This document shows, in pieces, positions 55,682 to 63,655 of a stretch of 64,000 nucleotides of DNA (its first letter is position 1; the number at the start of each line of letters is the position of its first letter). Under the pieces are notes generated by a model. That model was given only the letters and a program-made list of their open reading frames with translations, was not told the DNA's origin and did not search any database. A program made the position numbers and the translations under genes. This DNA comes from Neobacillus sp. DY30 (GTDB lineage Bacteria > Bacillota > Bacilli > Bacillales > Cytobacillaceae). The stretch is taken from assembly GCF_030123065.1 (NCBI RefSeq), contig NZ_CP126093.1:1988001-2052000 (forward strand). The letters run 5' to 3'.

Positions 55682-56209
55682 ATGTTCTCGATAGAACAAA
55701 ACAAAACGAGAACCCTGGTTCTCAATGCACTATTTATTACTTTAACGTTTTTGGCCACAATGTTTATCAACATTAGGCTTCCGCTGATGGGAAATGGGGG
55801 TCTCATCCATTTGGGCAATGTGCCGCTTTTGATTGCCGCATTTGTTTTTGGCAAAAAAACAGGTGCGATAGCAGGTGCCTTCGGAATGGCTCTGTTTGAT
55901 ATTATTTCAGGGTGGACATTATGGGCTCCGTTTACGTTTGTTATCGTTGGTGCAATGGGCTATGTAGCGGGTTCTATTGCTGAAAAGATGCCAGGAAAAA
56001 AGGTATTCGTTCATCTGCTGGCAGTTGCTGCTGCCCTGATTATTAAAGTTATCGGCTACTATTTTACAGAAGTCGTGCTTTATGGAAACTGGATCCAGCC
56101 GTTCGGTTCCATCCCAGGTAACATCATGCAGCTCGTCATCGCCGGCATGATAGTGGTGCCACTTGCAAATGGGTTTAAGAAAAGGGTTGGGCGTACGAAT
56201 TCAATATAG
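55682..56209 (+). CDS. ECF transporter substrate-binding S component
   Basis: A six-segment membrane protein of about 175 residues, the ECF S-component fold. ALFITLTFLATMFINIRLP and GNGGLIHLGNVPLLIAAFVF are characteristic of this vitamin-uptake group, as is FGMALFDIISGWTLWAPFTF. ATG 55682 has GAAGAGGGGG upstream. The ECF ATPases and T component are not nearby, as usual for shared-module systems. Position opposite a PLP-binding MocR regulator suggests a vitamin B6 compound or hydroxymethylpyrimidine as substrate. Confidence 0.88.
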   Translation: MFSIEQNKTRTLVLNALFITLTFLATMFINIRLPLMGNGGLIHLGNVPLLIAAFVFGKKTGAIAGAFGMALFDIISGWTLWAPFTFVIVGAMGYVAGSIAEKMPGKKVFVHLLAVAAALIIKVIGYYFTEVVLYGNWIQPFGSIPGNIMQLVIAGMIVVPLANGFKKRVGRTNSI

Positions 56210-56250
56210 CTTTGAAGAGGGTGGGACAAAACCCTCTTCTAAGATGAAAA

Positions 56251-56283
56251 AAGCCGGTGAAATTTCACCGGCTTTTATTATTT
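56251..56283 (+). terminator. Terminator after the ECF S-component gene
   Basis: A 24-nt perfect palindrome (AAGCCGGTGAAA and its complement, 56251-56274) followed by a T-rich tail. The remaining gap to 56636 shows no gene or clear motif. Confidence 0.9.
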
Positions 56284-56636
56284 TTCGATGAAAATAAAGG
56301 CAACTTGCTCTTTATATAGTGTATTGAAAAACTCTACGTATGCTAGTGCTTCTGTTGATGATTAACGGTTGGAAATATGAAGGAGTCATTTTAGAAAAAG
56401 AAATCATAGAGTATCATTTAAAGAGCAGGATCATCCTACTCTTATTAATATTTAATATTTAATATTTAAATCTATCTCAAAAAATCCTCATAGTAATATT
56501 TCGCTTGACGAAGTAATTTGTCCTGTGTTATTTTTGTATGCATGTTGATTCTAACCCCAGTAATTAACAAATTTATTTTTCTAATGATAGTTAACTAATT
56601 TAAAAATAAAATCTTTTATAAAAAGGAGAGTAATAG

Positions 56637-57875
56637 TTGAATACTTTAACAGGCGCGAAACGATTACAACTTGCTTTACTATTAGGGTCACTCGGTCTTT
56701 TAGGACCTTTTACGATCGATACGTACTTGCCATCATTTCCTACGATTGTGAAAGACTATGATACAACGGCATCTCTCGTTCAAGTTAGTTTAACGACTTG
56801 CCTGCTTGGATTAGGATTGGGTCAATTAATTATTGGACCAATGAGTGATGTGCAAGGCCGCCGCAAACCACTCAGGACTTTCCTCATGCTGTATTTAATA
56901 GCTTCTATCATTTGTGCATTTGCACCCAATATTTACACTTTTATTGGTGCCCGTTTCATTCAAGGCTTTGCGGCAGCAGGTGGTCTCGTTATTTCTAGGG
57001 CAATCGTTCGCGATCTCTACAGTGGAAGAGAACTGACTAAGTTTTTCTCTTTATTGATGTTAGTGGGTAATCTCGGACCAATCGTGGCACCGATTGCGGG
57101 AGCCATCATCCTGGCGTTTACAGACTGGTCAGGAGTTTTTCTAGTTTTATCTTGTATTGGAATTGTCTTAGTTTTAATGGTTTCATGGAAACTAAAGGAA
57201 ACCTTACCTGAGGAAAAGCGTGTCCCAAGTGATTTTTCACAGGTCGTAAAGAATTTTGGTTCCTTGTTCAGGGATCGAGAGTTTACAGGCTATGCCTTTA
57301 CTCAAGGATTAATCGTTGCAGGGATCTTTGCTTATGTCTCAGGTATTCCTTTTGTTTATCAAAATATTTACGGTGTATCTCCGCAAGTATTCAGTCTATT
57401 ATTTGGAGTGAATGGTGTTGCACTGATTATTGGAAGTCAATTGGTTGGACGTTTAGCAGATTATATATCTGAAACGACCTTCTTAAAGATGGGGTTATTT
57501 ACGGCTAACATATCCGGTGTTGTGTTACTTGCAGCTCTTCTATTGAAGGCGCCGCTAATTGCCGTTGCGATTCCTATCTTCTTGTTTATTGGCTCATTAG
57601 CCGTTATTTCTTCAACTTCGTTCACATTAGCGATGGAGAAACAAGGCCATATAGCAGGAAGCGCCTCTGCGCTTTTAGGCCTTTTGCCATTTGTTCTGGG
57701 GTCATTAACGGCTCCACTTGTTGGAATAGCAGGAGAGTATACAGCCATTCCAATGGGGGTTATAATGTTTGCAACTAGCTTTATCGCTTTATTGATTTAT
57801 TTTGGTGTGGTTAGAAAATCCTTTAAGGTTCAGCCAAGAAGAAAGCTGAAGGGGAATTTTCAAATTAAGGGATAA
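56637..57875 (+). CDS. Bcr/CflA-family multidrug MFS exporter
   Basis: A 12-segment major facilitator of 412 residues. GPFTIDTYLPSFPTI at the N-terminus, IGPMSDVQGRRKPLR in the loop 2-3 position and RFIQGFAAAGGLVISRAIVRD are signatures of the Bcr/CflA drug exporters. It starts at TTG 56637 behind AAAAGGAGAG. It stands alone between two terminators. Confidence 0.93.
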   Translation: MNTLTGAKRLQLALLLGSLGLLGPFTIDTYLPSFPTIVKDYDTTASLVQVSLTTCLLGLGLGQLIIGPMSDVQGRRKPLRTFLMLYLIASIICAFAPNIYTFIGARFIQGFAAAGGLVISRAIVRDLYSGRELTKFFSLLMLVGNLGPIVAPIAGAIILAFTDWSGVFLVLSCIGIVLVLMVSWKLKETLPEEKRVPSDFSQVVKNFGSLFRDREFTGYAFTQGLIVAGIFAYVSGIPFVYQNIYGVSPQVFSLLFGVNGVALIIGSQLVGRLADYISETTFLKMGLFTANISGVVLLAALLLKAPLIAVAIPIFLFIGSLAVISSTSFTLAMEKQGHIAGSASALLGLLPFVLGSLTAPLVGIAGEYTAIPMGVIMFATSFIALLIYFGVVRKSFKVQPRRKLKGNFQIKG

Positions 57876-57879
57876 TAGC

Positions 57880-57915
57880 AAACGCCTGACTGATTTCGTC
57901 AGGCGTTTTCTTTAT
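57880..57915 (+). terminator. Terminator after the Bcr/CflA gene
   Basis: AAACGCCTGAC (57880-57890) pairs with GTCAGGCGTTT (57898-57908), followed by TCTTTATT. Confidence 0.9.
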
Positions 57916-57969
57916 TGAATTTTTTAAATCAAAAATGGATTTGCTCAGTTGCTCTCTACTTCCTTTTTG

Positions 57970-57999
57970 ACGTCCCGAAGAGGATTCGAACCTCCGACC
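57970..57999 (-). repeat. 30-bp direct repeat: 3'-end fragment of tRNA-Arg (att-like)
   Basis: Read on the minus strand this is the T arm (GGAGG, TTCGAAT, CCTCT) and 3' acceptor half (TCGGGAC, G) of a tRNA; everything upstream of it is missing. The same 30 bases occur in the same orientation at 62980-63009. A lone tRNA 3' end is the usual scar of integrase-mediated insertion. Confidence 0.85.
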
Positions 58000-58090
58000 A
58001 TGATGTTTTTCTTAATATTGTATTGGAAAATAAAAAACTCTTTGGGTATTTTATATAATTTTGAAAAGGCAAGAAAATCTTATGAATAGT

Positions 58091-58145
58091 TTGACTATTT
58101 AGTTAATGGCAATTATAATTTAATTAAACTAACTACCGGTAGTTA
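58091..58145 (+). promoter_or_regulatory. Promoter with TetR-type operator before the ureohydrolase operon
   Basis: TTGACT (58091-58096) and TATAAT (58114-58119) have an ideal 17-bp spacer. Directly downstream lies the 16-bp perfect palindrome TAACTACCGGTAGTTA (58130-58145), placed where a bound repressor would block initiation. A half-site GGTAGTT recurs at 62251-62257 before the TetR gene. Confidence 0.85.
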
Positions 58146-58174
58146 ATATTTATAAACTAAGGAGACGATTGACC

Positions 58175-59134
58175 ATGAAATATCCATTATCGGATGATGT
58201 AAAACCAGAATTTTGTACAACAGGAACATTTATGCGGTTGCCATCTTCAAGTGAAAATGCAAAATTAGCTATAGTTGGGATGCCTTTTGATACCGCTGCT
58301 TCTTTCCGTGTGGGGGCGCGTTTTGCACCCCAAGCCATTCGTCAAGCATCCATGACACTTTTTCCTTATCATCCCATTCACAAGGTCTATCCATTTGAGG
58401 ATACTAAAGCAATTGACATTGGCGATGTTTCTGTAATACCTCATAATATCCATCGTAGCTATCAATTAATTGAAGATACGATATTTGAGTTAATGAACCA
58501 AGATATTATTCCAATCGGACTTGGGGGCGATCATTCCGTAACGCTGGCAAATCTTCGCGCTGCGGCTAAAAAATACGGACCCGTGGCGATGATACATTTT
58601 GATTCCCATACGGATACATGGGACACCTATTATGATGAAAAATATTGGCATGGTTCACCATTTATCCGTGCCTATGAGGAAGGGTTATTAATTCCCGATA
58701 AAGTATTCCAAATAGGGATAAGAGGAACATTGAACCATCCAGGTGATTTAGAGGCAAGTTATGACTTGGGGTACAATGTCATTACCACTCCTGAGATTCA
58801 TGAACGAGGATTTGCTGATATCTTGCGGGAAATGAAGGAAGTAATTAGTGACACACCGTGTTTCTTAACCTTCGATATTGATTTTGTCGATCCATCTTGT
58901 GCACCGGGAACCGGAACACTTGAAGTAGGAGGCTATAATAGTCTGGAAACTCTGAAAATGATTCGCTCCTTAACAGATTTCAATTTTATCGGGTTTGATT
59001 TAGTTGAGGTATTGCCATCCTATGACCCTGCACAAATTACCTCGTTGCTTGCCGCAACACTGGTCCATGATTTTGCTAGTTTAGCAGCTTTGAAAATCAA
59101 AAAAGAAATAAAAATAGTAACAAATAATTATTGA
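58175..59134 (+). CDS. Agmatinase/ureohydrolase-family enzyme
   Basis: A binuclear-manganese ureohydrolase of about 319 residues. Metal-binding segments are GLGGDHSVT, MIHFDSHTDTWD and LTFDIDFVDPSCAPGTGT. These place it with agmatinase, guanidinobutyrase and related enzymes, which cleave urea from a guanidino compound. The final substrate is not determined. ATG 58175 has AAGGAG ten bases upstream; a TTG at 58169 is too close. It starts an operon with a permease and an amidohydrolase, so degradation of an imported guanidino compound is likely, rather than housekeeping polyamine synthesis. Confidence 0.9.
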   Translation: MKYPLSDDVKPEFCTTGTFMRLPSSSENAKLAIVGMPFDTAASFRVGARFAPQAIRQASMTLFPYHPIHKVYPFEDTKAIDIGDVSVIPHNIHRSYQLIEDTIFELMNQDIIPIGLGGDHSVTLANLRAAAKKYGPVAMIHFDSHTDTWDTYYDEKYWHGSPFIRAYEEGLLIPDKVFQIGIRGTLNHPGDLEASYDLGYNVITTPEIHERGFADILREMKEVISDTPCFLTFDIDFVDPSCAPGTGTLEVGGYNSLETLKMIRSLTDFNFIGFDLVEVLPSYDPAQITSLLAATLVHDFASLAALKIKKEIKIVTNNY

Positions 59135-59150
59135 GAGGGTTGGTATATGG

Positions 59151-60506
59151 ATGAATAAATCCCCTGAGCTGAAACGAACACTTTCATTAGGTCATGTTAT
59201 TTTGTTCGGTCTATCTTTTATGGCTCCCATTACAGTATTTACTACTTATGGTATTGCAATTGGAAGCACACATGGCATGATTCCCACTGCATATATCATT
59301 TCTTTGGGTGTCATGTTACTGACAGCTTACAGCTATGGGAAAATGGTCAAAGAATTTCCAACAACCGGTTCGGCCTATGCCTATGTTCAAAAAGGAATCA
59401 ATCCATCCATGGGATTTCTAGTCGGGTGGGTGATTCTGCTGGATTATTTACTAAGCCCGATGATTAGTGCCTTGCTATTTGGTATTTTTATAAATGCGTA
59501 TTTACCTATGATTCCAATGCCAGTTTGTATCATTGGCTTCATTCTCATCATTACTGTCATTAATATTCTGGGAATTAAGTTTGCGACTAATGTAAGCTCT
59601 GTTTTGCTAGCTTTTCAAATCCTATTCATTGTTACCTTTTGCATTTTCAGTATAAAGGGGCTTATCGATGGAAAGGGAACAGGAGATTTATTGTCAATTA
59701 CCCCATTTTTTGATGCTAATGTTGAGTTTTCTAGTATTTTATCGATTGTTCCACTGCTTTGCTTTAGCTTTTTAGGTTTTGATGCCGTGACAACATTAGC
59801 GGAAGAAACGAAAGACCCTAAGAGAACATTGCCGCGAGCCATTTACCTAATTACGTTTATCGGAGGCATACTATTTGTCGCTTCAACCTATTTTGCCCAA
59901 TCAATTTACCCGAATTTTGCGTCTTTTAATGACCCTGAATCCGCTGCAGTCGATATTCTAATTTATGCTGGTGGCAATTTCTTAAATGCTTTCTTCCTTA
60001 GTGTCACTATTACGGCTGCCATTTCATCGGCTGTTGCATCAGGTGGAAGCGGTTCCAGAGTTTTATTTGCAATGGGCAGGGAAAATATTTTGCCGAGTAG
60101 GATTTTTGGTTATTTATCACCAAAATATAGAACCCCAGTCTTTAATATCTTTATTATTGCTCTCATTGCCTTATCAGCGCTCTTTTTAGATTTAAATACA
60201 GCTGCGGCTTTCATAAACTACGGAGCCCTGTTTGCTTTTACCTTTGTTAATCTTTCCGTGATGGTTCATTTTGTTGGCAGGAAAAAACAGCGGACATTCA
60301 AAGATATCCTTTTTTATTTTATTATTCCTTTGTTTGGTGCATCTATCACCGCCCTATTTTGGTCGAAACTGGATATCCATTCGATGGTATTAGGGAGCCT
60401 TTGGCTGCTAATCGGCTTTAGTTATCTTGTTTATTTAACAAAGTTTTTCCGTCAGAAGCCGCCTGAGTTGGACTTTGATGAATCACAGATTGATATGTCA
60501 GTATAA
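59151..60506 (+). CDS. APC-family amino acid/amine permease
   Basis: A 12-segment permease of 451 residues of the amino acid-polyamine-organocation superfamily. TLSLGHVILFGLSFMAPITV is the typical first segment, followed by TTGSAYAYVQKGI and CFSFLGFDAVTTLAEETKDP. It is 16 bp after the ureohydrolase gene and should import the compound the neighbouring hydrolases act on. Confidence 0.93.
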   Translation: MNKSPELKRTLSLGHVILFGLSFMAPITVFTTYGIAIGSTHGMIPTAYIISLGVMLLTAYSYGKMVKEFPTTGSAYAYVQKGINPSMGFLVGWVILLDYLLSPMISALLFGIFINAYLPMIPMPVCIIGFILIITVINILGIKFATNVSSVLLAFQILFIVTFCIFSIKGLIDGKGTGDLLSITPFFDANVEFSSILSIVPLLCFSFLGFDAVTTLAEETKDPKRTLPRAIYLITFIGGILFVASTYFAQSIYPNFASFNDPESAAVDILIYAGGNFLNAFFLSVTITAAISSAVASGGSGSRVLFAMGRENILPSRIFGYLSPKYRTPVFNIFIIALIALSALFLDLNTAAAFINYGALFAFTFVNLSVMVHFVGRKKQRTFKDILFYFIIPLFGASITALFWSKLDIHSMVLGSLWLLIGFSYLVYLTKFFRQKPPELDFDESQIDMSV

Positions 60507-60528
60507 AAAATAAAGATTGGAGATTAGT

Positions 60529-62151
60529 ATGAAAGCGGATATTATTTTAACTAGCAAGGCGGTGTTTACTGGATTAGAGGAGGTACCAAAACCAGCAGCT
60601 ATCGCTATTTCAGAGAATCGAATTATCGCAGTTACATCTATAGAAGAAATGGATTCCTATATTGGTGAGCGTACCTTAATTTACAATTATGAGAATCAAC
60701 TAATCATCCCTGGTTTTCATGATTTTCATGTCCATGCCATGATGGGAGGTCTTTCTCTAGAAAGTCTGAACCTATTTGAGGCGCGTTCAGAAAGAGAAGC
60801 AGTTGAAATGGTTAAACGATATGCTGCATCTAAAGGTCCAGAGGAATGGATTATTGGTTTTATGTGGGATTCCAGCTACTGGGACGAAAAAAAGTTTCCC
60901 AATCGGCATTCTTTAGACCAGGCTATTCCAGACAGACCTGTTGTCCTATTCCATGCAGAAGGACATTATACATGGGTGAATTCAAAAGCGTTGGAGATTG
61001 CATCCATTTATAAGCATACCCCCAATCCCCCGAACGGAATTATTGAGAAAGATGCGAATGGGGAACTTTCAGGCATCCTAATTGAAGAAGCTTCTTCACT
61101 TATTACCATGTATGCCTATGATTTCTCACAAGAGAAAAAGAAACAGTTTTTTAAAAACTTTTTACATGAGGCGGCCCGGTTGGGTGTAACCTCAGTAAAT
61201 AATTTATTTGGAACAGAAACATTAAGTAAACTAGATGATTTTGAGCTTTTCCGTGAATTTGAATCCGCAGATGAACTTACGGTACGAATGCATCTTTTTC
61301 CAGCCTTGAATGGGAATATAGAAGAGGCAATCGAACTACGTGAAAAATATCAATCTAGTAAATTGCGGGTAGCAGGACTTAAACAGTTTATTGATGGGGT
61401 CATCACTAGCAGAACAGCTTTTTTGCTTGATCCATATTCGGACAAGACTGATACTTTCGGGATGCCTGCGCATAGCTTCGAGGAGGTTTTTAAATGGGTA
61501 GAGGAAGCGGACCGTCATGGATTTAGCATTCGTTTTCATGCGATTGGGGACGCAGCTATCCGATTTGCACTTGATGCCTATGAAAATGCCCAACAAAAGA
61601 ATGGTATACGTGACTCCAGGCATTCGATTGAACATATTGAAGTGATTCATCCAAAAGATATCTCTCGGTTTGCAGAGCTAAATGTGATTGCTTCGATGCA
61701 GCCTGATCACATTGCCTTGTCTGAAAGGGATACCTATACCGAACGGATTGGTAAGCAACGTGAAAAATATGTGTTTATGATTAATACGTTAAAAAATGCT
61801 GGAGCAAAATTGGCTTTCGGATCAGATTTTCCAATTGACTCCTTAAATCCATTACGGCAAATTTATCGGGCAGTAACCCGGATTGACAGCAGCGATAAGG
61901 ATGTTTGGAATCCAGATGAACGAATTACCGTTTCGGATGCTATTAAAGCGTATACATCGGGTTCTGCCTATGGAACATTTAGGGAACATGAGTTGGGAAC
62001 CATTGAAGAAGGCAAGCTGGCGGATTTAGCTGTGCTAGATCGAAACTTATTCGAGATTCCAGCTGTGGAAATCTTAAAAGCAAAAGTTCAATTAACCTTA
62101 AGTGATGGAAAAATTGTTTATTCCGATCAACCGGTTATAGTAAAAAAATAA
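60529..62151 (+). CDS. YtcJ-like metal-dependent amidohydrolase
   Basis: An amidohydrolase of about 540 residues. The metal motif is GFHDFHVHAMMGG; further ligands lie in IRFHAIGDAA, SIEHIEV and FGSDFPIDSLNPLRQIYRAV; the C-terminus returns to the small beta domain (GKLADLAVLDRN). Relatives include N-substituted formamide deformylase and YtcJ-like proteins of unknown substrate. ATG 60529 follows TTGGAG. It is the third gene of the TetR-controlled operon. Confidence 0.9.
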   Translation: MKADIILTSKAVFTGLEEVPKPAAIAISENRIIAVTSIEEMDSYIGERTLIYNYENQLIIPGFHDFHVHAMMGGLSLESLNLFEARSEREAVEMVKRYAASKGPEEWIIGFMWDSSYWDEKKFPNRHSLDQAIPDRPVVLFHAEGHYTWVNSKALEIASIYKHTPNPPNGIIEKDANGELSGILIEEASSLITMYAYDFSQEKKKQFFKNFLHEAARLGVTSVNNLFGTETLSKLDDFELFREFESADELTVRMHLFPALNGNIEEAIELREKYQSSKLRVAGLKQFIDGVITSRTAFLLDPYSDKTDTFGMPAHSFEEVFKWVEEADRHGFSIRFHAIGDAAIRFALDAYENAQQKNGIRDSRHSIEHIEVIHPKDISRFAELNVIASMQPDHIALSERDTYTERIGKQREKYVFMINTLKNAGAKLAFGSDFPIDSLNPLRQIYRAVTRIDSSDKDVWNPDERITVSDAIKAYTSGSAYGTFREHELGTIEEGKLADLAVLDRNLFEIPAVEILKAKVQLTLSDGKIVYSDQPVIVKK

Positions 62152-62164
62152 TAATTAGTTGAAA

Positions 62165-62200
62165 AGCCCTGTTGATTATGAAAGCAGGGCTATTTTTATT
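62165..62200 (+). terminator. Terminator after the amidohydrolase gene
   Basis: AGCCCTG (62165-62171) pairs with CAGGGCT (62185-62191), followed by ATTTTTATT. Confidence 0.85.
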
Positions 62201-62272
62201 GGTATTTTTAGACTTAACGGGGAATTCATTATATAATTTAATGAATGATAGGTAGTTTTGGAGGATATTCGG

Positions 62273-62854
62273 ATGACAAAGGATAAGATAATCGCAGCGG
62301 CAATGGCGCTTTTTGCGAAAAATGGATATGAAGGAACCGCTTTATCTGACATTGCAAAGGAAGTTGGCATCCGCAAACCATCCATTTATAATCATTTTAA
62401 AAGTAAAGAAGAGATCTTCTTAAAGATTTACGAGGATATATTATGGTTGCATGTTAAAAAAATAGAGAAGCTAATGGACGAGATTAAAGACCATCCTCCA
62501 AAAGATCAGCTTTATCAAATTCTTATGCTTACATGTCAGTATTATCTTGATTACCAGGAGCAGTCCACTTTCCTGAATAGGGCTACTTTTTTCGCTCCAG
62601 AAGGGTTAAAGGAAGAAATACAAAACCAATTTATGGCTGCAGAAGAGAAAATGTCCGAGATTTTAAGGAAAATTCTGAATGAGGGAATGGAAAGCAAGGA
62701 AATTCGAGAAGGGAACATAGAAGATTTTATCATGTCCTTTTATTGTTTAATTGATGGAATCTTTATTGAATTTTCCTATTATGGTGCGGAAAAAATGATT
62801 CCAAGAATCCCGAACATTTGGAAGAACTTTTGGTACGGATTAAAGAATGATTAA
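62273..62854 (+). CDS. TetR-family transcriptional regulator
   Basis: A repressor of about 194 residues. The N-terminal helix-turn-helix is typical (AAAMALFAKNGYEGTALSDI, AKEVGIRKPSIYNHFKSK). The helical C-terminal ligand domain is FadR/AcrR-like in length. ATG 62273 has GGAGG upstream; a TTG at 62258 overlaps that site. It probably binds the palindrome at 58130-58145 and a half-site before its own gene. Confidence 0.93.
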   Translation: MTKDKIIAAAMALFAKNGYEGTALSDIAKEVGIRKPSIYNHFKSKEEIFLKIYEDILWLHVKKIEKLMDEIKDHPPKDQLYQILMLTCQYYLDYQEQSTFLNRATFFAPEGLKEEIQNQFMAAEEKMSEILRKILNEGMESKEIREGNIEDFIMSFYCLIDGIFIEFSYYGAEKMIPRIPNIWKNFWYGLKND

Positions 62855-62952
62855 TGAGCGCACCGATGTTAGATTCATACCTGAATGAATTTAAATATTA
62901 TGCCGGAAACTTAGCTGTTTCATAAATACAACTATTACAAATAAAACAGAAA

Positions 62953-62978
62953 AAACCCTTGCTAAGCAAGGGTTTTTG
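62953..62978. terminator. Bidirectional terminator beside the tRNA remnant
   Basis: AAACCCTTGC (62953-62962) pairs with GCAAGGGTTT (62966-62975), with T runs on both strands. On the minus strand it sits directly after the tRNA 3' end, as a tRNA terminator would. Confidence 0.88.
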
Positions 62979-62979
62979 T

Positions 62980-63009
62980 ACGTCCCGAAGAGGATTCGAA
63001 CCTCCGACC
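62980..63009 (-). repeat. Second copy of the 30-bp tRNA-Arg 3'-end repeat
   Basis: Identical in sequence and orientation to 57970-57999, 5010 bp away. The two copies flank the TetR-controlled islet. Confidence 0.88.
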
Positions 63010-63052
63010 TACAGTTTAGGAAACTGTCCGTTATGGTCCGGTGAGCTACTCG
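62981..63052 (-). pseudogene. Degenerate tRNA-Arg(CCU) remnant
   Basis: On the minus strand the 3' half is intact: anticodon stem ACAGT/ACTGT with loop TTCCTAA (anticodon CCT), variable loop AGGTC, T arm GGAGG-TTCGAAT-CCTCT and acceptor strand TCGGGAC plus G. The 5' half does not fit: the acceptor 5' strand reads ATAACGA where GTCCCGA is needed, and after GCTC there is no complementary D-stem strand. It is most likely the recombined attachment site of an element rather than a working tRNA. Confidence 0.75.
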
Positions 63053-63208
63053 TTATGTAAAACGCTTATGTCATCGCATTGTCAGCGGATTGATTGACCG
63101 ATAGTGTCGACGTAAGTCCTACGGCTTTTTATTTTGTAACCTACATACGTATTTTGCCGAATAGTCAGCGAATTGTCAATACACGTCGTTTTGTACGTTT
63201 TTATTTTG

Positions 63209-63262
63209 TTTACATACGGAACGTTTGTTCGTATATAATAGTAATATTAAAACGAAGGAGTG
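63209..63262 (+). promoter_or_regulatory. LexA-like box and promoter of the YolD-like gene
   Basis: GGAACGTTTGTTCG (63218-63231) matches the Bacillus LexA box consensus CGAACRNRYGTTYG at 12 of 14 positions. It lies between a possible -35 (TTTACA, 63209) and a -10 TATAAT (63234-63239). An SD GAAGGAG follows. Confidence 0.7.
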
Positions 63263-63269
63263 ATTCGAT

Positions 63270-63608
63270 ATGGCAATACGCGATAGGGGAAAAATCAAGT
63301 GGAATCCCGCATCATTTATGCCTGAAGGCTTCGCTATGACTCGCGAAATGTATAAGGACCAAATGCGCCAGGCTAAGCCGATACTGGACGAATATCAGAC
63401 GGAGGAGTTCGACCTGCGCATTAAGTACGCAATGGAATACAGACATGCGGTAAAGATATCGGTATGGTGTGACGGTTTCATAACGGACTATACTGGCGGC
63501 ATACAGCGCGTGGAACCTATTACGCATGAGCTGCGCCTTGAAGTTAATCCAGGCGAATATGAGCGCATCGCTTTCGATGATGTTACCGCAGTGAAGGTCG
63601 TAGATTGA
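63270..63608 (+). CDS. YolD-like family protein
   Basis: A 112-residue protein that starts RDRGKIKWNPASFMPEGFA, the YolD-like pattern, and ends in a beta-rich region (YTGGIQRVEPITHELRL, FDDVTAVKVVD). In Bacillus such genes accompany Y-family DNA polymerases (UvrX/YqjW) on phages and plasmids and are induced by DNA damage. Here a LexA-like box precedes it, but no polymerase gene follows within the window. Local sequence is richer in CG dinucleotides than the neighbouring genes, consistent with foreign DNA. Confidence 0.82.
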   Translation: MAIRDRGKIKWNPASFMPEGFAMTREMYKDQMRQAKPILDEYQTEEFDLRIKYAMEYRHAVKISVWCDGFITDYTGGIQRVEPITHELRLEVNPGEYERIAFDDVTAVKVVD

Positions 63609-63620
63609 GCGAAATAAAAA

Positions 63621-63649
63621 AGAGGATTACCCACGCAGGGTAATCCTCC
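63621..63649 (-). terminator. Terminator of the leftward partial gene
   Basis: An 11-bp perfect stem (GAGGATTACCC, 63622-63632, with 63638-63648). The T run lies on the minus strand, so it mainly serves the leftward gene and could weakly stop the YolD-like transcript. Confidence 0.88.
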
Positions 63650-63655
63650 TATGTT

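Noticed and set aside
56284..56636. Possible small gene in the gap before the Bcr/CflA exporter
   Set aside because: No frame with a ribosome site and protein-like composition; AT-rich spacer.
62981..63052. Functional tRNA-Arg(CCU)
   Set aside because: The acceptor 5' strand does not pair with the 3' strand (only three of seven bases fit) and no D stem can be formed, so it is scored as a remnant.
63094..63339. An 81-codon frame before the YolD-like gene
   Set aside because: It overlaps the LexA-like box, promoter and start of the YolD-like gene and has no ribosome site.
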